64,000 bases of DNA, taken from contig NZ_CP119409.1 of assembly GCF_029223885.1 (NCBI RefSeq), forward strand, positions 4,020,501 through 4,084,500. Reading direction: 5' to 3'. Positions 1-9,801 of the stretch are shown one piece after another; within the stretch, counting starts at the first letter, position 1; each line of letters starts with the position of its first letter. Made by a program: the position numbers and the translations under genes. The notes under the pieces were generated by a model. That model was not told the origin of the DNA, did no database searches, and saw only the letters and a program-made list of their open reading frames with translations. Origin of the DNA: Pararhizobium gei. Lineage in GTDB: Bacteria > Pseudomonadota > Alphaproteobacteria > Rhizobiales > Rhizobiaceae.

Positions 1-251
1 CGGCTGAGCGAGGACTTGAGCCAATATTCGGCGGCGGCGACAGGCCGGGTTGTCTGGCGCATCCGCGGCGGCAGAACGGCCCAGACGAGAACGAAATCGC
101 CGTGACTGGAATGATTGGCAAAATACACACATTGCCGGGAGGGAAGCCCGTTCTCCGGCCAGATCGCACGAACCGCCGTGATGGCCCGCGCAAACAGCAC
201 GATTGCCGCAGCGGCCGGCCTTGCGCTCAAAGCCCGTATTTGTTTGTTCAT
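1..251 (-). CDS. 1-acyl-sn-glycerol-3-phosphate acyltransferase (PlsC-like), 5' part only
   Basis: The reading frame starts at an ATG at 251 and runs off the left edge without a stop, so only about 83 residues are present. The visible protein begins MNKQIRALSARPAAAAIV, a hydrophobic N-terminal stretch, and carries NHSSHGD at about residues 46-52. That is the H-x4-D catalytic motif of the PlsC/LPLAT family, which acylates lysophosphatidic acid at the inner membrane. It lies on the same strand as the antiporter, about 214 bp downstream of that gene's stop. The intervening bases hold only a small inverted repeat (GTTCC/GGAAC near 371-386). Because the rest is missing, the exact acyl acceptor cannot be judged. 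Confidence 0.75.
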   Translation of the reverse strand, partial: MNKQIRALSARPAAAAIVLFARAITAVRAIWPENGLPSRQCVYFANHSSHGDFVLVWAVLPPRMRQTTRPVAAAEYWLKSSLS

Positions 252-465
252 ATGGGTTCGCAATTCATAAATTAACGAGGGCAGTGCAATCGGGCATACA
301 GCTGGAATATTCCGCAGGTTAGGATAATTGCCGATGGCGAGTAAATACCGGGATGAGGACTTGGCTGTCCGTTCCGTATGGAACACCCCAAAAATGGTGC
401 GTTCGCAAGACGGTGCCGCCCTTATGCGCCGCCCTTGTCCATGGTCACGACCGCAATCGGGATTG

Positions 466-1707
466 CTACCCGTCCTGGCCGGCGCGGCGGTCAAGCCACC
501 GCATCACCGGCGTGACGGCAATGCCATGGACGACGATGGAAACCAGGACGGTCAGGAAAACGGATTGCCAGAGAATTTCCGTGCCGGGAAATTTCGCCTC
601 TCCCGTTGCGAAGGCCAGATAGTAGAACGACCCGAGGCCGCGGATTCCGAAAATGCTGATGACCGCTTTTTCATGACGCGGCTGTGGGGCGCCGATCAGG
701 CTGATCCAGCCGCTCAGCGGCCGCAGCACGAAGAGGATCAGCAGCGTCGCGACCGCCATGCGCCAGTTGAGCGCGTGCAGCAAAGCGCCATCGGCAATGA
801 CCGCGCCGAAACAGACCATCAACAGCATCATCAGAAGTCTTTCGACCTGTTCGGTGAAATCATGCAGGCTTTGGTGGTAGCTATTGCGCCATTCGGCAGC
901 GCGCAATGTCAACGCCGCGACGAAAACGGCGACGAAACCATAACCATGGATCAGTTCGGTCACGCCGTAACAGAGCAAGGTTATGCCAATGGCAACGAAG
1001 CCATCGCCTGTCCGGGACAGTTGAGCCCTTTGCGGCAGATGGAATGTCAGATAACCCAGTATCCGACCCGTGATCCATCCAGCGGCCAGTCCCGCGAAAA
1101 GCCGCCATATCACATCCTCCACTATCCATCCGGCAAACCAGGCGGTGCCGTGCGTTCCCGCCAACGCAATCGCAATCGCCAGATAGACGAATGGGAAGCT
1201 GAGGCCGTCGTTCAGTCCAGCTTCCGACGTCAGGGAGAAGCGGACATCGTCTTCCTCGTCGGACATGGGCGGACCGACCTGAACGTCGCTGGCGAGTACC
1301 GGATCGGTGGGAGCAAGGGCCGCTCCGAGCAATATGGCCGAAGCAAGGGGAAGCTGCAGAACCCACAAGCCCACAAGCGTTATGCCCGCGATCGTCAGCG
1401 GCATGGCGATCCCCAGCAATCTCCAGGTCGTCATCCATCCTTTCCAGCTGAGCTTGCGATCGAGTTTCAGGCCGGCGCCCATCAGGGCGATGATGACGAC
1501 CAGTTCGGTCAACCGCTCCGTAGCATCGCGATTTTCCAGCGGATTGGCGGCGGGCAGAGGTGAGAACGGAGACAAGGCCAGGATAATGCCGAAAAAAATG
1601 CACAGAATCGGCAAGGACAGGGGAAGTTTCCGCAGAACCATCGGCAACCATGCGGTCAACAATATGATCAGACCGAGGATCGTCAGTGAGATGATGTAAT
1701 CGTCCAC
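466..1707 (-). CDS. CPA1-type cation:proton antiporter
   Basis: This is a polytopic inner-membrane protein of about 413 residues with some 12 hydrophobic segments. It carries the membrane-embedded GAALAPTDPVLASDVQVG region typical of Na+/H+ (or K+/H+) exchangers of the monovalent cation:proton antiporter family, followed by a conserved SEAGLNDG segment. The preferred start is a GTG at 1707 because GGGAG lies nine bases upstream and the protein then begins directly before the first membrane helix. An ATG at 1815 would add 36 unconvincing Arg-rich residues. The gene follows the cellulose operon on the same strand after 213 bp, so it is probably separate from it. Ion specificity cannot be told from sequence. 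Confidence 0.85.
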   Translation of the reverse strand: MDDYIISLTILGLIILLTAWLPMVLRKLPLSLPILCIFFGIILALSPFSPLPAANPLENRDATERLTELVVIIALMGAGLKLDRKLSWKGWMTTWRLLGIAMPLTIAGITLVGLWVLQLPLASAILLGAALAPTDPVLASDVQVGPPMSDEEDDVRFSLTSEAGLNDGLSFPFVYLAIAIALAGTHGTAWFAGWIVEDVIWRLFAGLAAGWITGRILGYLTFHLPQRAQLSRTGDGFVAIGITLLCYGVTELIHGYGFVAVFVAALTLRAAEWRNSYHQSLHDFTEQVERLLMMLLMVCFGAVIADGALLHALNWRMAVATLLILFVLRPLSGWISLIGAPQPRHEKAVISIFGIRGLGSFYYLAFATGEAKFPGTEILWQSVFLTVLVSIVVHGIAVTPVMRWLDRRAGQDG

Positions 1708-1920
1708 AGGCGCGCACTCCCGCGGTTGTTGCCTCCGTCGGAAATGAACTAGAAATGCAACGGGCGCCGCCAAGATGGCGGTACGGACTTTTCCGCAGTC
1801 CCCGGCATGCGGCATCGAATGGAACCGGCCGCCATGTCTGCCTAGTTCGCAAAGGGATTTTGCCCCTGATGACTTGATTGCTCCGGCGGATGACCTGCAA
1901 GCCGACGCGAATGTCGACGG

Positions 1921-4122
1921 TCAGTTCTTTTCGTGGAGAATGTCGTTGATGATCGCAACGCCGCGCTGGCCATCGCTGCTGCCGACCGAGGCGAGCGCTT
2001 CGAACACGCGGAGGGCATCGCCATAGCGCTTCATTTTGAGATAGGCGTAGCCCCGCAGTGACATCAGGTCTGTTCTTTCCGGTGTGATCTGCTTCAACTG
2101 GTCGAGAGCGAGCAGCGCCTCCCTGGGGCGGCCGGCATCGAAGGCGGCAATGGCCTTGTCGGAAAGGATTGCTTTTTGCAACTCCATGGCGCGGGCGCGG
2201 TTCTGCGGCGCCTTGACCGCTGCAACCGCCGCTTTGCTTGCAAGGCCTGCCCGCAGATAGGCAAGGCTCTGGCCATAGGCTGCGTCTTCACGCGCTTTGG
2301 AGGATGCGCTCAAAAGACCGACCTCGAAAGCGGCCGCTGCTTCGAGGGGCCGGTTGATTTCCATCAGACACCAGCCGCGCGTCAACGCCGCTTCCGGTGG
2401 AAGGATCTGGGGATCGATCGTCCTCCGGCAACCGGTCACCCGGACCGTGGCGGCCCTGCGCGGGCGCTGACGAACGACAACATCGTCGATTTGTGCTTCG
2501 TCTGAAGTCCCTGAAACGGCCACCAAGGGTGTGCGCGCCGGCTGCCTGTTCGGGCGGCGGCTATCGCTGGCAGCCACAGGCACCTGGCTGCGGGCTGCTA
2601 TATCTTGCGGCTCCTGTTCCTCCTCGCCGAGTTTCGCAATCCGTTCCGATCTGCCGGCCCACAGCCGCTGCATCTGGGCCACGCCAACCAGGTCTTCAAG
2701 CTGCAGGTAGGTGATCGCCAGGCCATAGGCAGAGGGTTCGTCGTCCAGCTTCCATCCAAGCGCCGTCTTGAACCATTGAACCGCCGTCTTCGGCTGGTTC
2801 AACGCCCGCGCATACCAGCCGAACTGTTGGGCCGTCGCAGGATCGCGTGACTTGACCGTTTCCGTGGCTATTCGTCTTAGAACTTCGGGTTTTATGGCGA
2901 GCGGTGGATCGACGGCAAGCAAGTTTGCTGTTGCCGCGAGATAGACTGCTTTTGCTTCCGGCGAAGCGTCACGCCATCGGTAGATCACATCTTCCGCTTC
3001 GAGGGGCATTTTCCGTTCGATCAGGATGAGCGCGAGGCCCTGCGACGCGGTGGCGCTGTCTTCCTTGTCGCGGGCGCGGCGGAACCATTTTTCCGCCGCC
3101 ACGCTGTCTCCGCGCGGCAAGTAATGCCAGCCAAGCAATAGCGCGTCGGATGGAAGGCCATTCTTTTCGGCCAATTGCTCGACTCGCGAAACATATTGCG
3201 GCGCAATCACGAGTTTTTCGTCGGCATTGCCCTCCGCTACGAAGCGGCGCGCCAGATCGTCGCGGATGGCTTCGAACTCGCCCGTGCCATCCGGAGCCGT
3301 CTTCTCCTTGGACATCAAGTCTTCGATCGACTTCAGCGGGAGCAGGCTGGCAGCCTTCTGGACTGTCGCAAGACGCTCGCCCGGAGCAGGGCAATTGTTG
3401 AGAACATAGGCATAGGCGTCGCTTGCCCTTTGCGGCTTTCCGGTGTGGAAAAAAGCCTCGGCGACACGCCAGAGAACATCGACCTCGCTGCAGGTCAGAA
3501 GGCTTGGCGTCTGCGCGCCGATCGTCACGACGGTTTCATATTGCTTGAGATCCGAAGCATTGATCAGGCGCAGCCTTGCCTCCGCAACGGAAAGCCGCTC
3601 GATCAAATCGGCCGGAGGCTTCCAGGTGGCGTCCGCCGCCTGCCTCTCGGCAATCGCCTTGCGGACCTCGGCATAAAGGGCTTGAGAATAGAGCTGCCAC
3701 ATGGTTTCCAGCTGCTTGTCCTCGTTTTGAGGAATAGCCAGCGGATCCTTCGGCGGCGTCCATTCGGGATAGAGAGCCTTCAGGCGGGAGATTTCAGCCT
3801 GAAGGCGCGCGGTGTCGCCCTGGCTTGCAAAATAGCGCAAGGCGCTCTCGTCCACCTTTGCGGCGGTCGCTGTTGCCGCAGTGACCACGGCATCGAGGGC
3901 TGCCGGCGCCGGCCGCTTGATCTCCTGGAACACCGGTTTTTTCTGAGCAAAGCCTTGAACCTGCGCAAGCCGCTCCTGCCGCGGATTTCCCGGCTGCGCT
4001 GCATCTTCGTCGCCGGATTGGGAAAAGACCGACAGGGCTTTTTGCAGATAATCCGGCTTCTTCAAACCGACAAAGCCAACGGCGGCAATGATTGCTGTGA
4101 TGGCTATGAAGGACGGCTTCAT
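1921..4122 (-). CDS. cellulose-operon TPR protein (BcsC N-terminal-like)
   Basis: The protein has about 733 residues, an N-terminal signal anchor (FIAITAIIAAVGFVGL at residues 4-19) and a long helical region of tetratricopeptide repeats reaching the C-terminus. A low-complexity, Arg- and Pro-rich linker lies near residues 500-560. TPR proteins of cellulose operons act in the periplasm as scaffolds, as in the N-terminal half of BcsC. No outer-membrane beta-barrel follows here, so this is not a complete BcsC. The ATG at 4122 overlaps the stop of bcsZ (ATGA) and has GGAG five bases upstream. The GTG at 4128 is therefore less likely. Operon position argues for a role in cellulose assembly or export; biochemical function is inferred. 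Confidence 0.75.
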   Translation of the reverse strand: MKPSFIAITAIIAAVGFVGLKKPDYLQKALSVFSQSGDEDAAQPGNPRQERLAQVQGFAQKKPVFQEIKRPAPAALDAVVTAATATAAKVDESALRYFASQGDTARLQAEISRLKALYPEWTPPKDPLAIPQNEDKQLETMWQLYSQALYAEVRKAIAERQAADATWKPPADLIERLSVAEARLRLINASDLKQYETVVTIGAQTPSLLTCSEVDVLWRVAEAFFHTGKPQRASDAYAYVLNNCPAPGERLATVQKAASLLPLKSIEDLMSKEKTAPDGTGEFEAIRDDLARRFVAEGNADEKLVIAPQYVSRVEQLAEKNGLPSDALLLGWHYLPRGDSVAAEKWFRRARDKEDSATASQGLALILIERKMPLEAEDVIYRWRDASPEAKAVYLAATANLLAVDPPLAIKPEVLRRIATETVKSRDPATAQQFGWYARALNQPKTAVQWFKTALGWKLDDEPSAYGLAITYLQLEDLVGVAQMQRLWAGRSERIAKLGEEEQEPQDIAARSQVPVAASDSRRPNRQPARTPLVAVSGTSDEAQIDDVVVRQRPRRAATVRVTGCRRTIDPQILPPEAALTRGWCLMEINRPLEAAAAFEVGLLSASSKAREDAAYGQSLAYLRAGLASKAAVAAVKAPQNRARAMELQKAILSDKAIAAFDAGRPREALLALDQLKQITPERTDLMSLRGYAYLKMKRYGDALRVFEALASVGSSDGQRGVAIINDILHEKN

Positions 4123-5171
4123 AAACACTCCGGCTGCCTGGCAGCAGTAAACGATAGCCCCAGCAGATGGAGCGTGGACGGATAATACAGCGTTGGCGTG
4201 AATTGTTTAATATTCGCGGGCAACGCCGTCTTGTCCACCAAACAGGCCAGAATATGGTTAACAATTTGATAACCCGCATCGGAAAGCACGGCCCTTGGCG
4301 TTGCGGAATCAAGATCGTAGATCGCGGCGGATCCCTCCGGCAGGCTTCCCTGTCTGCGGAATCTGGACAGAATTTCCCGATCCGTCACGCCGCCACGGAG
4401 GAGGTAAAGCGGAATGCGCAGAGCATTATATCCATATTCTGACGGGAAGCCGATTGCAGGCCTCGGCGCAGCCTTGACCGACACCCAGTCTGCGGGAAGC
4501 TGCTGCACGCCGAAGCGCATCTCACCGAGAAGCGCAATTCCGTCGTCACCAAGCTTTTTCCACAGCGGCGACGGTGCCAACCGGTCGAGGACAGGGAAAC
4601 TCTCGAATATCCAATAGGATGGATTGATCACCGGGCCATCTGGACGGTCGCTCGTGGAAAAGCCGCTGGCGGCCGGCAAAAGCAAAGTCCGGCCGTTTTT
4701 CTCGATGACGGTCTTGTCCAGAATGGCGCGGGCGATGGCTCTGCCTGCCGCGGTGTATTCCGGCTGTTTCCATCGTTCGCCGGCCAGACCCAGAGCGTAC
4801 GCAATGAGGATGTCGCCATCGGTCGCATTGTTGATATCGGTGATGTGCGGCTTGGTCGTCGGGCTCCATTTCCAGGCTGCCAGCCCGTCGTTGCGCAGCA
4901 TCAGTTCGGTGCGTGTGAAGAACCAGATCAGGGCAAAGTCTGGCGGACTGTCGGCAAGCACCGACAGCAGAAGGCCGTAGCCTTGCCCCTCGCTGTGGCT
5001 GATGCCGCCGTTTCCATCGTCGATGATACGTCCGGCAGGATCGAGGAACTTGCTCTTGTAAGCCTGCCAGACTTCTGCCGTGATCGTCGCTTGCTGTGCC
5101 GCGGCAGGAGCAATCTGAACAAAAAGAGACATGATGACGGCCGTAACAAGCTTCGCCAGCCTCGCCGTCAT
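4119..5171 (-). CDS. bcsZ: endo-1,4-beta-glucanase BcsZ/CelC, GH8 family
   Basis: This is a periplasmic glycoside hydrolase family 8 cellulase of 350 residues with a cleavable signal peptide (about residues 1-25, ending APAAAQ). The general acid glutamate lies in HSEGQGYG (Glu61) and a second conserved aspartate in NATDGD (Asp118), as in E. coli BcsZ. These enzymes trim glucan chains during cellulose secretion; agrobacterial CelC belongs here. The start overlaps the stop of bcsB by four bases and the stop overlaps the TPR gene by four bases, so the three are probably translationally coupled. Length matches the family. Confidence 0.92.
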   Translation of the reverse strand: MTARLAKLVTAVIMSLFVQIAPAAAQQATITAEVWQAYKSKFLDPAGRIIDDGNGGISHSEGQGYGLLLSVLADSPPDFALIWFFTRTELMLRNDGLAAWKWSPTTKPHITDINNATDGDILIAYALGLAGERWKQPEYTAAGRAIARAILDKTVIEKNGRTLLLPAASGFSTSDRPDGPVINPSYWIFESFPVLDRLAPSPLWKKLGDDGIALLGEMRFGVQQLPADWVSVKAAPRPAIGFPSEYGYNALRIPLYLLRGGVTDREILSRFRRQGSLPEGSAAIYDLDSATPRAVLSDAGYQIVNHILACLVDKTALPANIKQFTPTLYYPSTLHLLGLSFTAARQPECL

Positions 5172-7516
5172 TTCCGCCGTCCGAGATTGCCCAGCAATGT
5201 TGCTGTCGCCAGTCCCAAAAGAACGCCAAGTGCCGCCAGAAGGACGGCATAGGACAGGATGTTGGAGGACAACCAGTTGGCGGCGATCAGCCGGTAGTTG
5301 GACAAAGAAGCTGGCTGGGTGGGAACGAAGCTGAATGCGTTGATCGGAACCGTCTCTACGGTGTTGGTGCCGCGTTCGTAGGTCGTGATCTGACCGGCAA
5401 GCTGCTGCCAGTTGTCTCTGGCGCTTAGCGCCTGCATGCCCTCACGCAGATCCTTGCCGGAGGGCGCTGCGACCAGGGACCATGTGCCGCTTCCGTCAGG
5501 GCTCGGACTCTGGGCAATCAACAGCGATGCTTCGCTGGAGGGCGTAAAACTCGTATTGCCTGCCGCTGCAAACCGCAATGTGGACAGGGATATATCGAAG
5601 TTTTGTTTCAACCATGTCTCGAGCGCATCAATCTGCGCTCCCCAGATGCCGCCGCGGAGCCTGCTGCTCCATTCGCTGAGCGCGGTCTCCGTGTCGATCG
5701 AACCGGCCTGCTCGCCGGTATCCGGCCCCCATGCATTGCGGCTCGCCTCGGCGATGTTCATCTGCGTCAGCAGCTTTTGCGGCATCTGCGACAGCGCGCC
5801 GATGAACACGGCGCTCCGGTTTCCGATTAGAGCAGGCGATGCCACCGTTTCCACGGCAATCGGGTGTCCGGAGGCCGCCGCAAGCCGGCCGAGAAAGGTC
5901 GCAGCCGCTGACAAGGTGTCGGCATCGACCCGGTCCAGGAAAAGCGGATTGGCAGTGTCGTTTCTGCCATAGGGGAACCCTGTCCCGGCCGCGGCGGCAA
6001 GATTGGGCAGTTGGGCGATCCGCGCGAAATCCGGCATATGGAATTCGGACGTGTCGAAGATTGCAAAGCGCGCTGTCTCCGAGCCCGTGGCACCCGGCAC
6101 GCAGGTCGTGTCGTCTTCCGTCTGGAGAATCGCCTCGATCGCGATCGTGTTCACGCCTGGACGGAAATGCCGCATGGTCACATTGATCGGAAGATGGCGA
6201 AGGAGGCCCCCGCCGGAGGACGTGATCGGGATCGTCGAAGCGATATTGCCGTTGACGTAGACATCGATATGGCTGCCGGGAAGCACCGCTTCCGAATAGG
6301 CGGCGTCGAGCAGAATGACGGCTTCGCCATAGGCGTTGGCGTAGAAATCCGCTGGCACGCCGACGGTGAAATCAGTGCGGAACCGCCGTCCGGAAAATTG
6401 CTCGGTGTCGATGCCGAGTTGCGAAAAGCGCAGACGTGTATCGGAGAACAGGAACGGCGCATCCGGAGAGCGCCAGCGCTGTGTTGCCAGAACCTCCCGA
6501 CGGGTGGCCGGGCCGCCGACATCCGTCGGTGCCACGATGCTTTCTATGGCGGCACTGATCGCCTGCCATGTCGGACCGCTGAGGACGAGGATGGATGACC
6601 GGCTGGCCGGGTCTTCGATAAATCCCGCAACGGGACCGGACGCCGCACCTGCGGGAAGCGACGGAAGAAGCGGCTGGATCTCTGCCGGCGTTCCGATGAG
6701 AACGGTCAATTCTCCCGGCTGGGTCTTTGTCAGATCGCGCTGGCTGAACGAAAACGACTGGTTCGGCATGTCGGTGAAAACGGCGAGACCTTGCGCCAGG
6801 CGCATGAGGGGGATCGTGGCGCCCGACTGTTCCAGGGCGGGCACCACGAAATTGAAGCCTGTCAGCCCCTTTTCATTGACACCGATGGCCCGGATATCGT
6901 CCAGGCTCTGCAGATTTTGCGCGGTCCGGTCGCCAAAGGAGATGTAGGTTTTTTCCGCATCGATGTTCGACCAGAGTTGGTAGGTTGATTCGACCGTGCA
7001 ATCGGTCCTGTGGCGTTGGTTGTTTCGCATGCGGACGAGGTTCGCACCCGGCTTCAGCAGATCCTTGGGAAGGGCGAACCTGAGTTGCGAAACGGCATCC
7101 GGCGACTGTATGGCTTGATCGGCGACAATCGTATCGTTGACCTCGATCGTTAACCGTGAGGTCTCCGGCGCGACAAAGATCGAATTCTGATAACCGATAT
7201 GGAGCTCGGCAGCCGTAGCCGCCTGTTGCGGAGTGAGATAGACCGACCAAACCCGGTTTTCGCGCTCGCCGTTCAGATCCAGCTTGCCATCGGGCAAAAG
7301 ATAGCGCCTGAAAGTTTCATTTGCGGCCGGATCGCTGGCGGGCACGGTGACCGCAGGCTGGGTTGTCTGGTCGTTGGCCGGCTGTCCGTGGTCGGACGGC
7401 GCCTGCTCGACCTCAGGCGTCGCAGACCGCTCCGGGCTCATGTCGAAGGATGTTTGCGCCTGCAGGGAAGCGCCTTGTGCCAGAAGCACGGCCAGAGCCA
7501 GAAGCAGCAGCCTCAT
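5168..7516 (-). CDS. bcsB: cellulose synthase periplasmic subunit BcsB
   Basis: The protein has 782 residues with a signal peptide (residues 1-20), two repeats of carbohydrate-binding and flavodoxin-like modules typical of BcsB, and one C-terminal membrane helix (LSSNILSYAVLLAALGVLLGL) followed by a short basic tail. BcsB forms the inner-membrane complex with BcsA and guides the nascent glucan across the periplasm. It overlaps bcsA at its 5' end and bcsZ at its 3' end by four bases each. Annotation as 'cyclic di-GMP-binding regulatory protein' is common for this family, but the nucleotide is bound by BcsA. Confidence 0.93.
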   Translation of the reverse strand: MRLLLLALAVLLAQGASLQAQTSFDMSPERSATPEVEQAPSDHGQPANDQTTQPAVTVPASDPAANETFRRYLLPDGKLDLNGERENRVWSVYLTPQQAATAAELHIGYQNSIFVAPETSRLTIEVNDTIVADQAIQSPDAVSQLRFALPKDLLKPGANLVRMRNNQRHRTDCTVESTYQLWSNIDAEKTYISFGDRTAQNLQSLDDIRAIGVNEKGLTGFNFVVPALEQSGATIPLMRLAQGLAVFTDMPNQSFSFSQRDLTKTQPGELTVLIGTPAEIQPLLPSLPAGAASGPVAGFIEDPASRSSILVLSGPTWQAISAAIESIVAPTDVGGPATRREVLATQRWRSPDAPFLFSDTRLRFSQLGIDTEQFSGRRFRTDFTVGVPADFYANAYGEAVILLDAAYSEAVLPGSHIDVYVNGNIASTIPITSSGGGLLRHLPINVTMRHFRPGVNTIAIEAILQTEDDTTCVPGATGSETARFAIFDTSEFHMPDFARIAQLPNLAAAAGTGFPYGRNDTANPLFLDRVDADTLSAAATFLGRLAAASGHPIAVETVASPALIGNRSAVFIGALSQMPQKLLTQMNIAEASRNAWGPDTGEQAGSIDTETALSEWSSRLRGGIWGAQIDALETWLKQNFDISLSTLRFAAAGNTSFTPSSEASLLIAQSPSPDGSGTWSLVAAPSGKDLREGMQALSARDNWQQLAGQITTYERGTNTVETVPINAFSFVPTQPASLSNYRLIAANWLSSNILSYAVLLAALGVLLGLATATLLGNLGRRK

Positions 7517-9702
7517 GTTCGCTTCGCCTCCTCGGCCAGCCTTGCCTTATCGCGGGCACCCGGATTGCTGAACAGATACATCAGGCCACGCGTCGTCTGG
7601 TAAAAGGCGAGCCCGAAGAACCAGATCGTGCCGCGCAAAAGTCCCGGATTGCCGCGCCGCGACATCTGGAATTGTGTCCATTGCTGCGAATTGGCAAAGA
7701 TCAGATCGGCAATCAGACTATGATCGCGCGCCGCTTCCGGCAGATAGAGACAGCCGACGGTCACGATTTCCCCAGCAGCACTGGTGTTGCGGATCGCCAC
7801 CGGCAGGATCTCTTCATGATCGCCGCTATAGGGCGTGAAGCGGATCAGGCCGCGCTTGTTCAACGGCAGACTGCCGAGATTTTTGGCATAAACGTTAACG
7901 CGCGCTCCGTTGACCGATACATTGTCGATCGTCGCTGGATACCATTGATCGTCGATCCCGAATTCACACCGGCGTGTGACGCTGACGCGGCGCGTGGCCG
8001 AGAGTTCACCGCGCTCGGACACCACACCGAGCGCGCAGCCGGCAAGGATCAGATTGAGAATGTTCCAGCCGCCGACCACCAGGGTGACATCCGCCTTGTA
8101 AGGCTCGGCATAGACGCGGTAGGCCGTTACGAACACGGCGAACAGAAGAATACCGAAGATCACGAAAAACGGCCGGCTGATTTCCGAGAGGCGGCTGACG
8201 AGCACGGATTCGTCCTTTGCCGTCACCTTGAAGCTCGGCTTGCGCGGATTGAGGATCGCTGAAACCACCGCGGGCAAGAGATGGATGGTCTGCACATATT
8301 CGTAGAGCTCGGAAATCCAAGGCCAGCGGAACGAGCCGTAGAGATAGTTCTGCATCATCAGGTTCACGAGCATGTAGGCGAGGGTATACCCAAGGAACTC
8401 GCCGCCGGACGCCGTGAAGATCTCCAGATCGAAGAACAGGTAGAAGAGCGGCGCAAACAGGAAGATTGTCCGGGGAAAAGGGAACAGCCAGAACAGGGTT
8501 GAAGACGTGTAACAAAGCCGCTGCGGTATAGACAGGCCACGTTTCAGGGGTGGGAACTTGAACCGAAGAATCTGCATCATGCCCTGGGCCCAGCGGCTGC
8601 GCTGGCCGATGAAACTGGCAAAGGTCGCCGGTTGCAACCCTGCGATCAGCGGCCGATCGACATAGACGCTGTTCCAGCCGCTGGCATGGAGGTCGATGGC
8701 GGTCTCGCAGTCCTCGGTGATGCTAACCCCGCTGAAACCGCCGGTCTGATCGAGTGCCTGGCGGCGCAGGACTGCTGCGGAGCCACAGAAGAAGGAGGCG
8801 TTCCACTTGTCGAGGCCCCGCTGAATGATGCCGTAAAACATCTCGTTCTCGCTGGGCATCCTCTCGAACGTCCTGAGATTACGCTCGACCGGATCGGGAT
8901 TGAGAAAGAAATGCGGCGTCTGGACCAGAAACAGTTTCGGATCGTCCTCGAAATAGCCAACCGTCTCCAGTAGAAAATCACGTGTCGGGGCATGATCAGC
9001 ATCGAAAATAGCCAGCAGTTCGCCTTGCGAATGCTTCATACCGTTGTTGAGATTTCCCGCCTTGGCATGCTCGTTTCGGTCGCGGGTCAGGTATCGAACG
9101 TCAAGATCGTTGCACAGCACCTGTAGGTCCTGATGCCGCGCCTTGGCCATCTGGTCTTCCAGCAGATTGGCGGAGTTGCGCTTCTGCAGCGTGCCGCCGT
9201 CATCCAGCAGCCAGACGGTCAGCTTGTCCGCCGGATAATCCATGGCCTTCGCCGCGGCAAGAGTGTTTGCAAGCAGCTCGGAATCTTCGTTGTAGGTGGG
9301 GACGAAGACATCGACGCTGGGGAATTTACCCTCCGAAGCCGCACGCGAAGGGCGCGATGGCAGCGGCATTGAAACCACGAACAGACTGAGCGCCAGCATC
9401 ATCACGCTGTACATTTCCGCAAGATAGAGCAGAAGGCCGGGAATGAAGTTTTCGATCTGGTTGACCGGCGGAAGCGTGCTCGTCGTGCGCCAGTAGACAT
9501 AGCGCATCACGATGGCCGTGCCGAAGGCAAGCGCCGTCAGGCGCCATGTCCCCTCGGCCCGCAGAATCTTGATCAGCGCCATGAACGTCACCACGGCAAT
9601 GCTGGCGATCAACTGGGTCTGAAGATTGATGGGCAGCGTTACCAGCGCAATGACCCCGAAGGAGGCGATGGCCCAGAAGAGGATGATACCAACCTTGCGC
9701 AT
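7513..9702 (-). CDS. bcsA: cellulose synthase catalytic subunit BcsA (UDP-forming)
   Basis: This is a processive GT2 glycosyltransferase of 729 residues polymerising UDP-glucose into beta-1,4-glucan while threading the chain through its membrane channel. Visible catalytic motifs are DDG (Asp167-168), DAD (Asp234/Asp236), TED (329-331) and QRSRW (367-371). Membrane helices flank the catalytic domain at residues 5-115 and about 380-560. A C-terminal PilZ region has DNVSVNG, the D/NxSxxG half of the c-di-GMP site, preceded by the arginine cluster RRVSVTRR. The start is the ATG at 9702 with an AAAGG ribosome site; the longer frame to 9771 lacks support. The agrobacterial homologue is CelA. Confidence 0.95.
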   Translation of the reverse strand: MRKVGIILFWAIASFGVIALVTLPINLQTQLIASIAVVTFMALIKILRAEGTWRLTALAFGTAIVMRYVYWRTTSTLPPVNQIENFIPGLLLYLAEMYSVMMLALSLFVVSMPLPSRPSRAASEGKFPSVDVFVPTYNEDSELLANTLAAAKAMDYPADKLTVWLLDDGGTLQKRNSANLLEDQMAKARHQDLQVLCNDLDVRYLTRDRNEHAKAGNLNNGMKHSQGELLAIFDADHAPTRDFLLETVGYFEDDPKLFLVQTPHFFLNPDPVERNLRTFERMPSENEMFYGIIQRGLDKWNASFFCGSAAVLRRQALDQTGGFSGVSITEDCETAIDLHASGWNSVYVDRPLIAGLQPATFASFIGQRSRWAQGMMQILRFKFPPLKRGLSIPQRLCYTSSTLFWLFPFPRTIFLFAPLFYLFFDLEIFTASGGEFLGYTLAYMLVNLMMQNYLYGSFRWPWISELYEYVQTIHLLPAVVSAILNPRKPSFKVTAKDESVLVSRLSEISRPFFVIFGILLFAVFVTAYRVYAEPYKADVTLVVGGWNILNLILAGCALGVVSERGELSATRRVSVTRRCEFGIDDQWYPATIDNVSVNGARVNVYAKNLGSLPLNKRGLIRFTPYSGDHEEILPVAIRNTSAAGEIVTVGCLYLPEAARDHSLIADLIFANSQQWTQFQMSRRGNPGLLRGTIWFFGLAFYQTTRGLMYLFSNPGARDKARLAEEAKRT

Positions 9703-9801
9703 GGCTTCATTGCCTTTCAGGAGACGCCCGCTTTCCGTTCGCAGGCGCATTCCTCGTGCCACGATCGACAATCATGCGATCGACCTTCGTAGCTGACGAA
9801 A

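Noticed and set aside
371..386. GTTCC/GGAAC inverted repeat behind the antiporter gene
   Set aside because: Only five base pairs and no T-tract; not enough for a terminator call.
1767..1781. CCGCCA/TGGCGG hairpin between the TPR gene and the antiporter gene
   Set aside because: Short stem with a three-base loop and no T-run; may be chance in GC-rich DNA.
3175..4185. Long plus-strand frames opposite the cellulose and pbpC-a2M genes (also 11078-12178 and 14590-15732)
   Set aside because: All lie wholly inside well-supported minus-strand genes and lack recognisable domains or ribosome sites.
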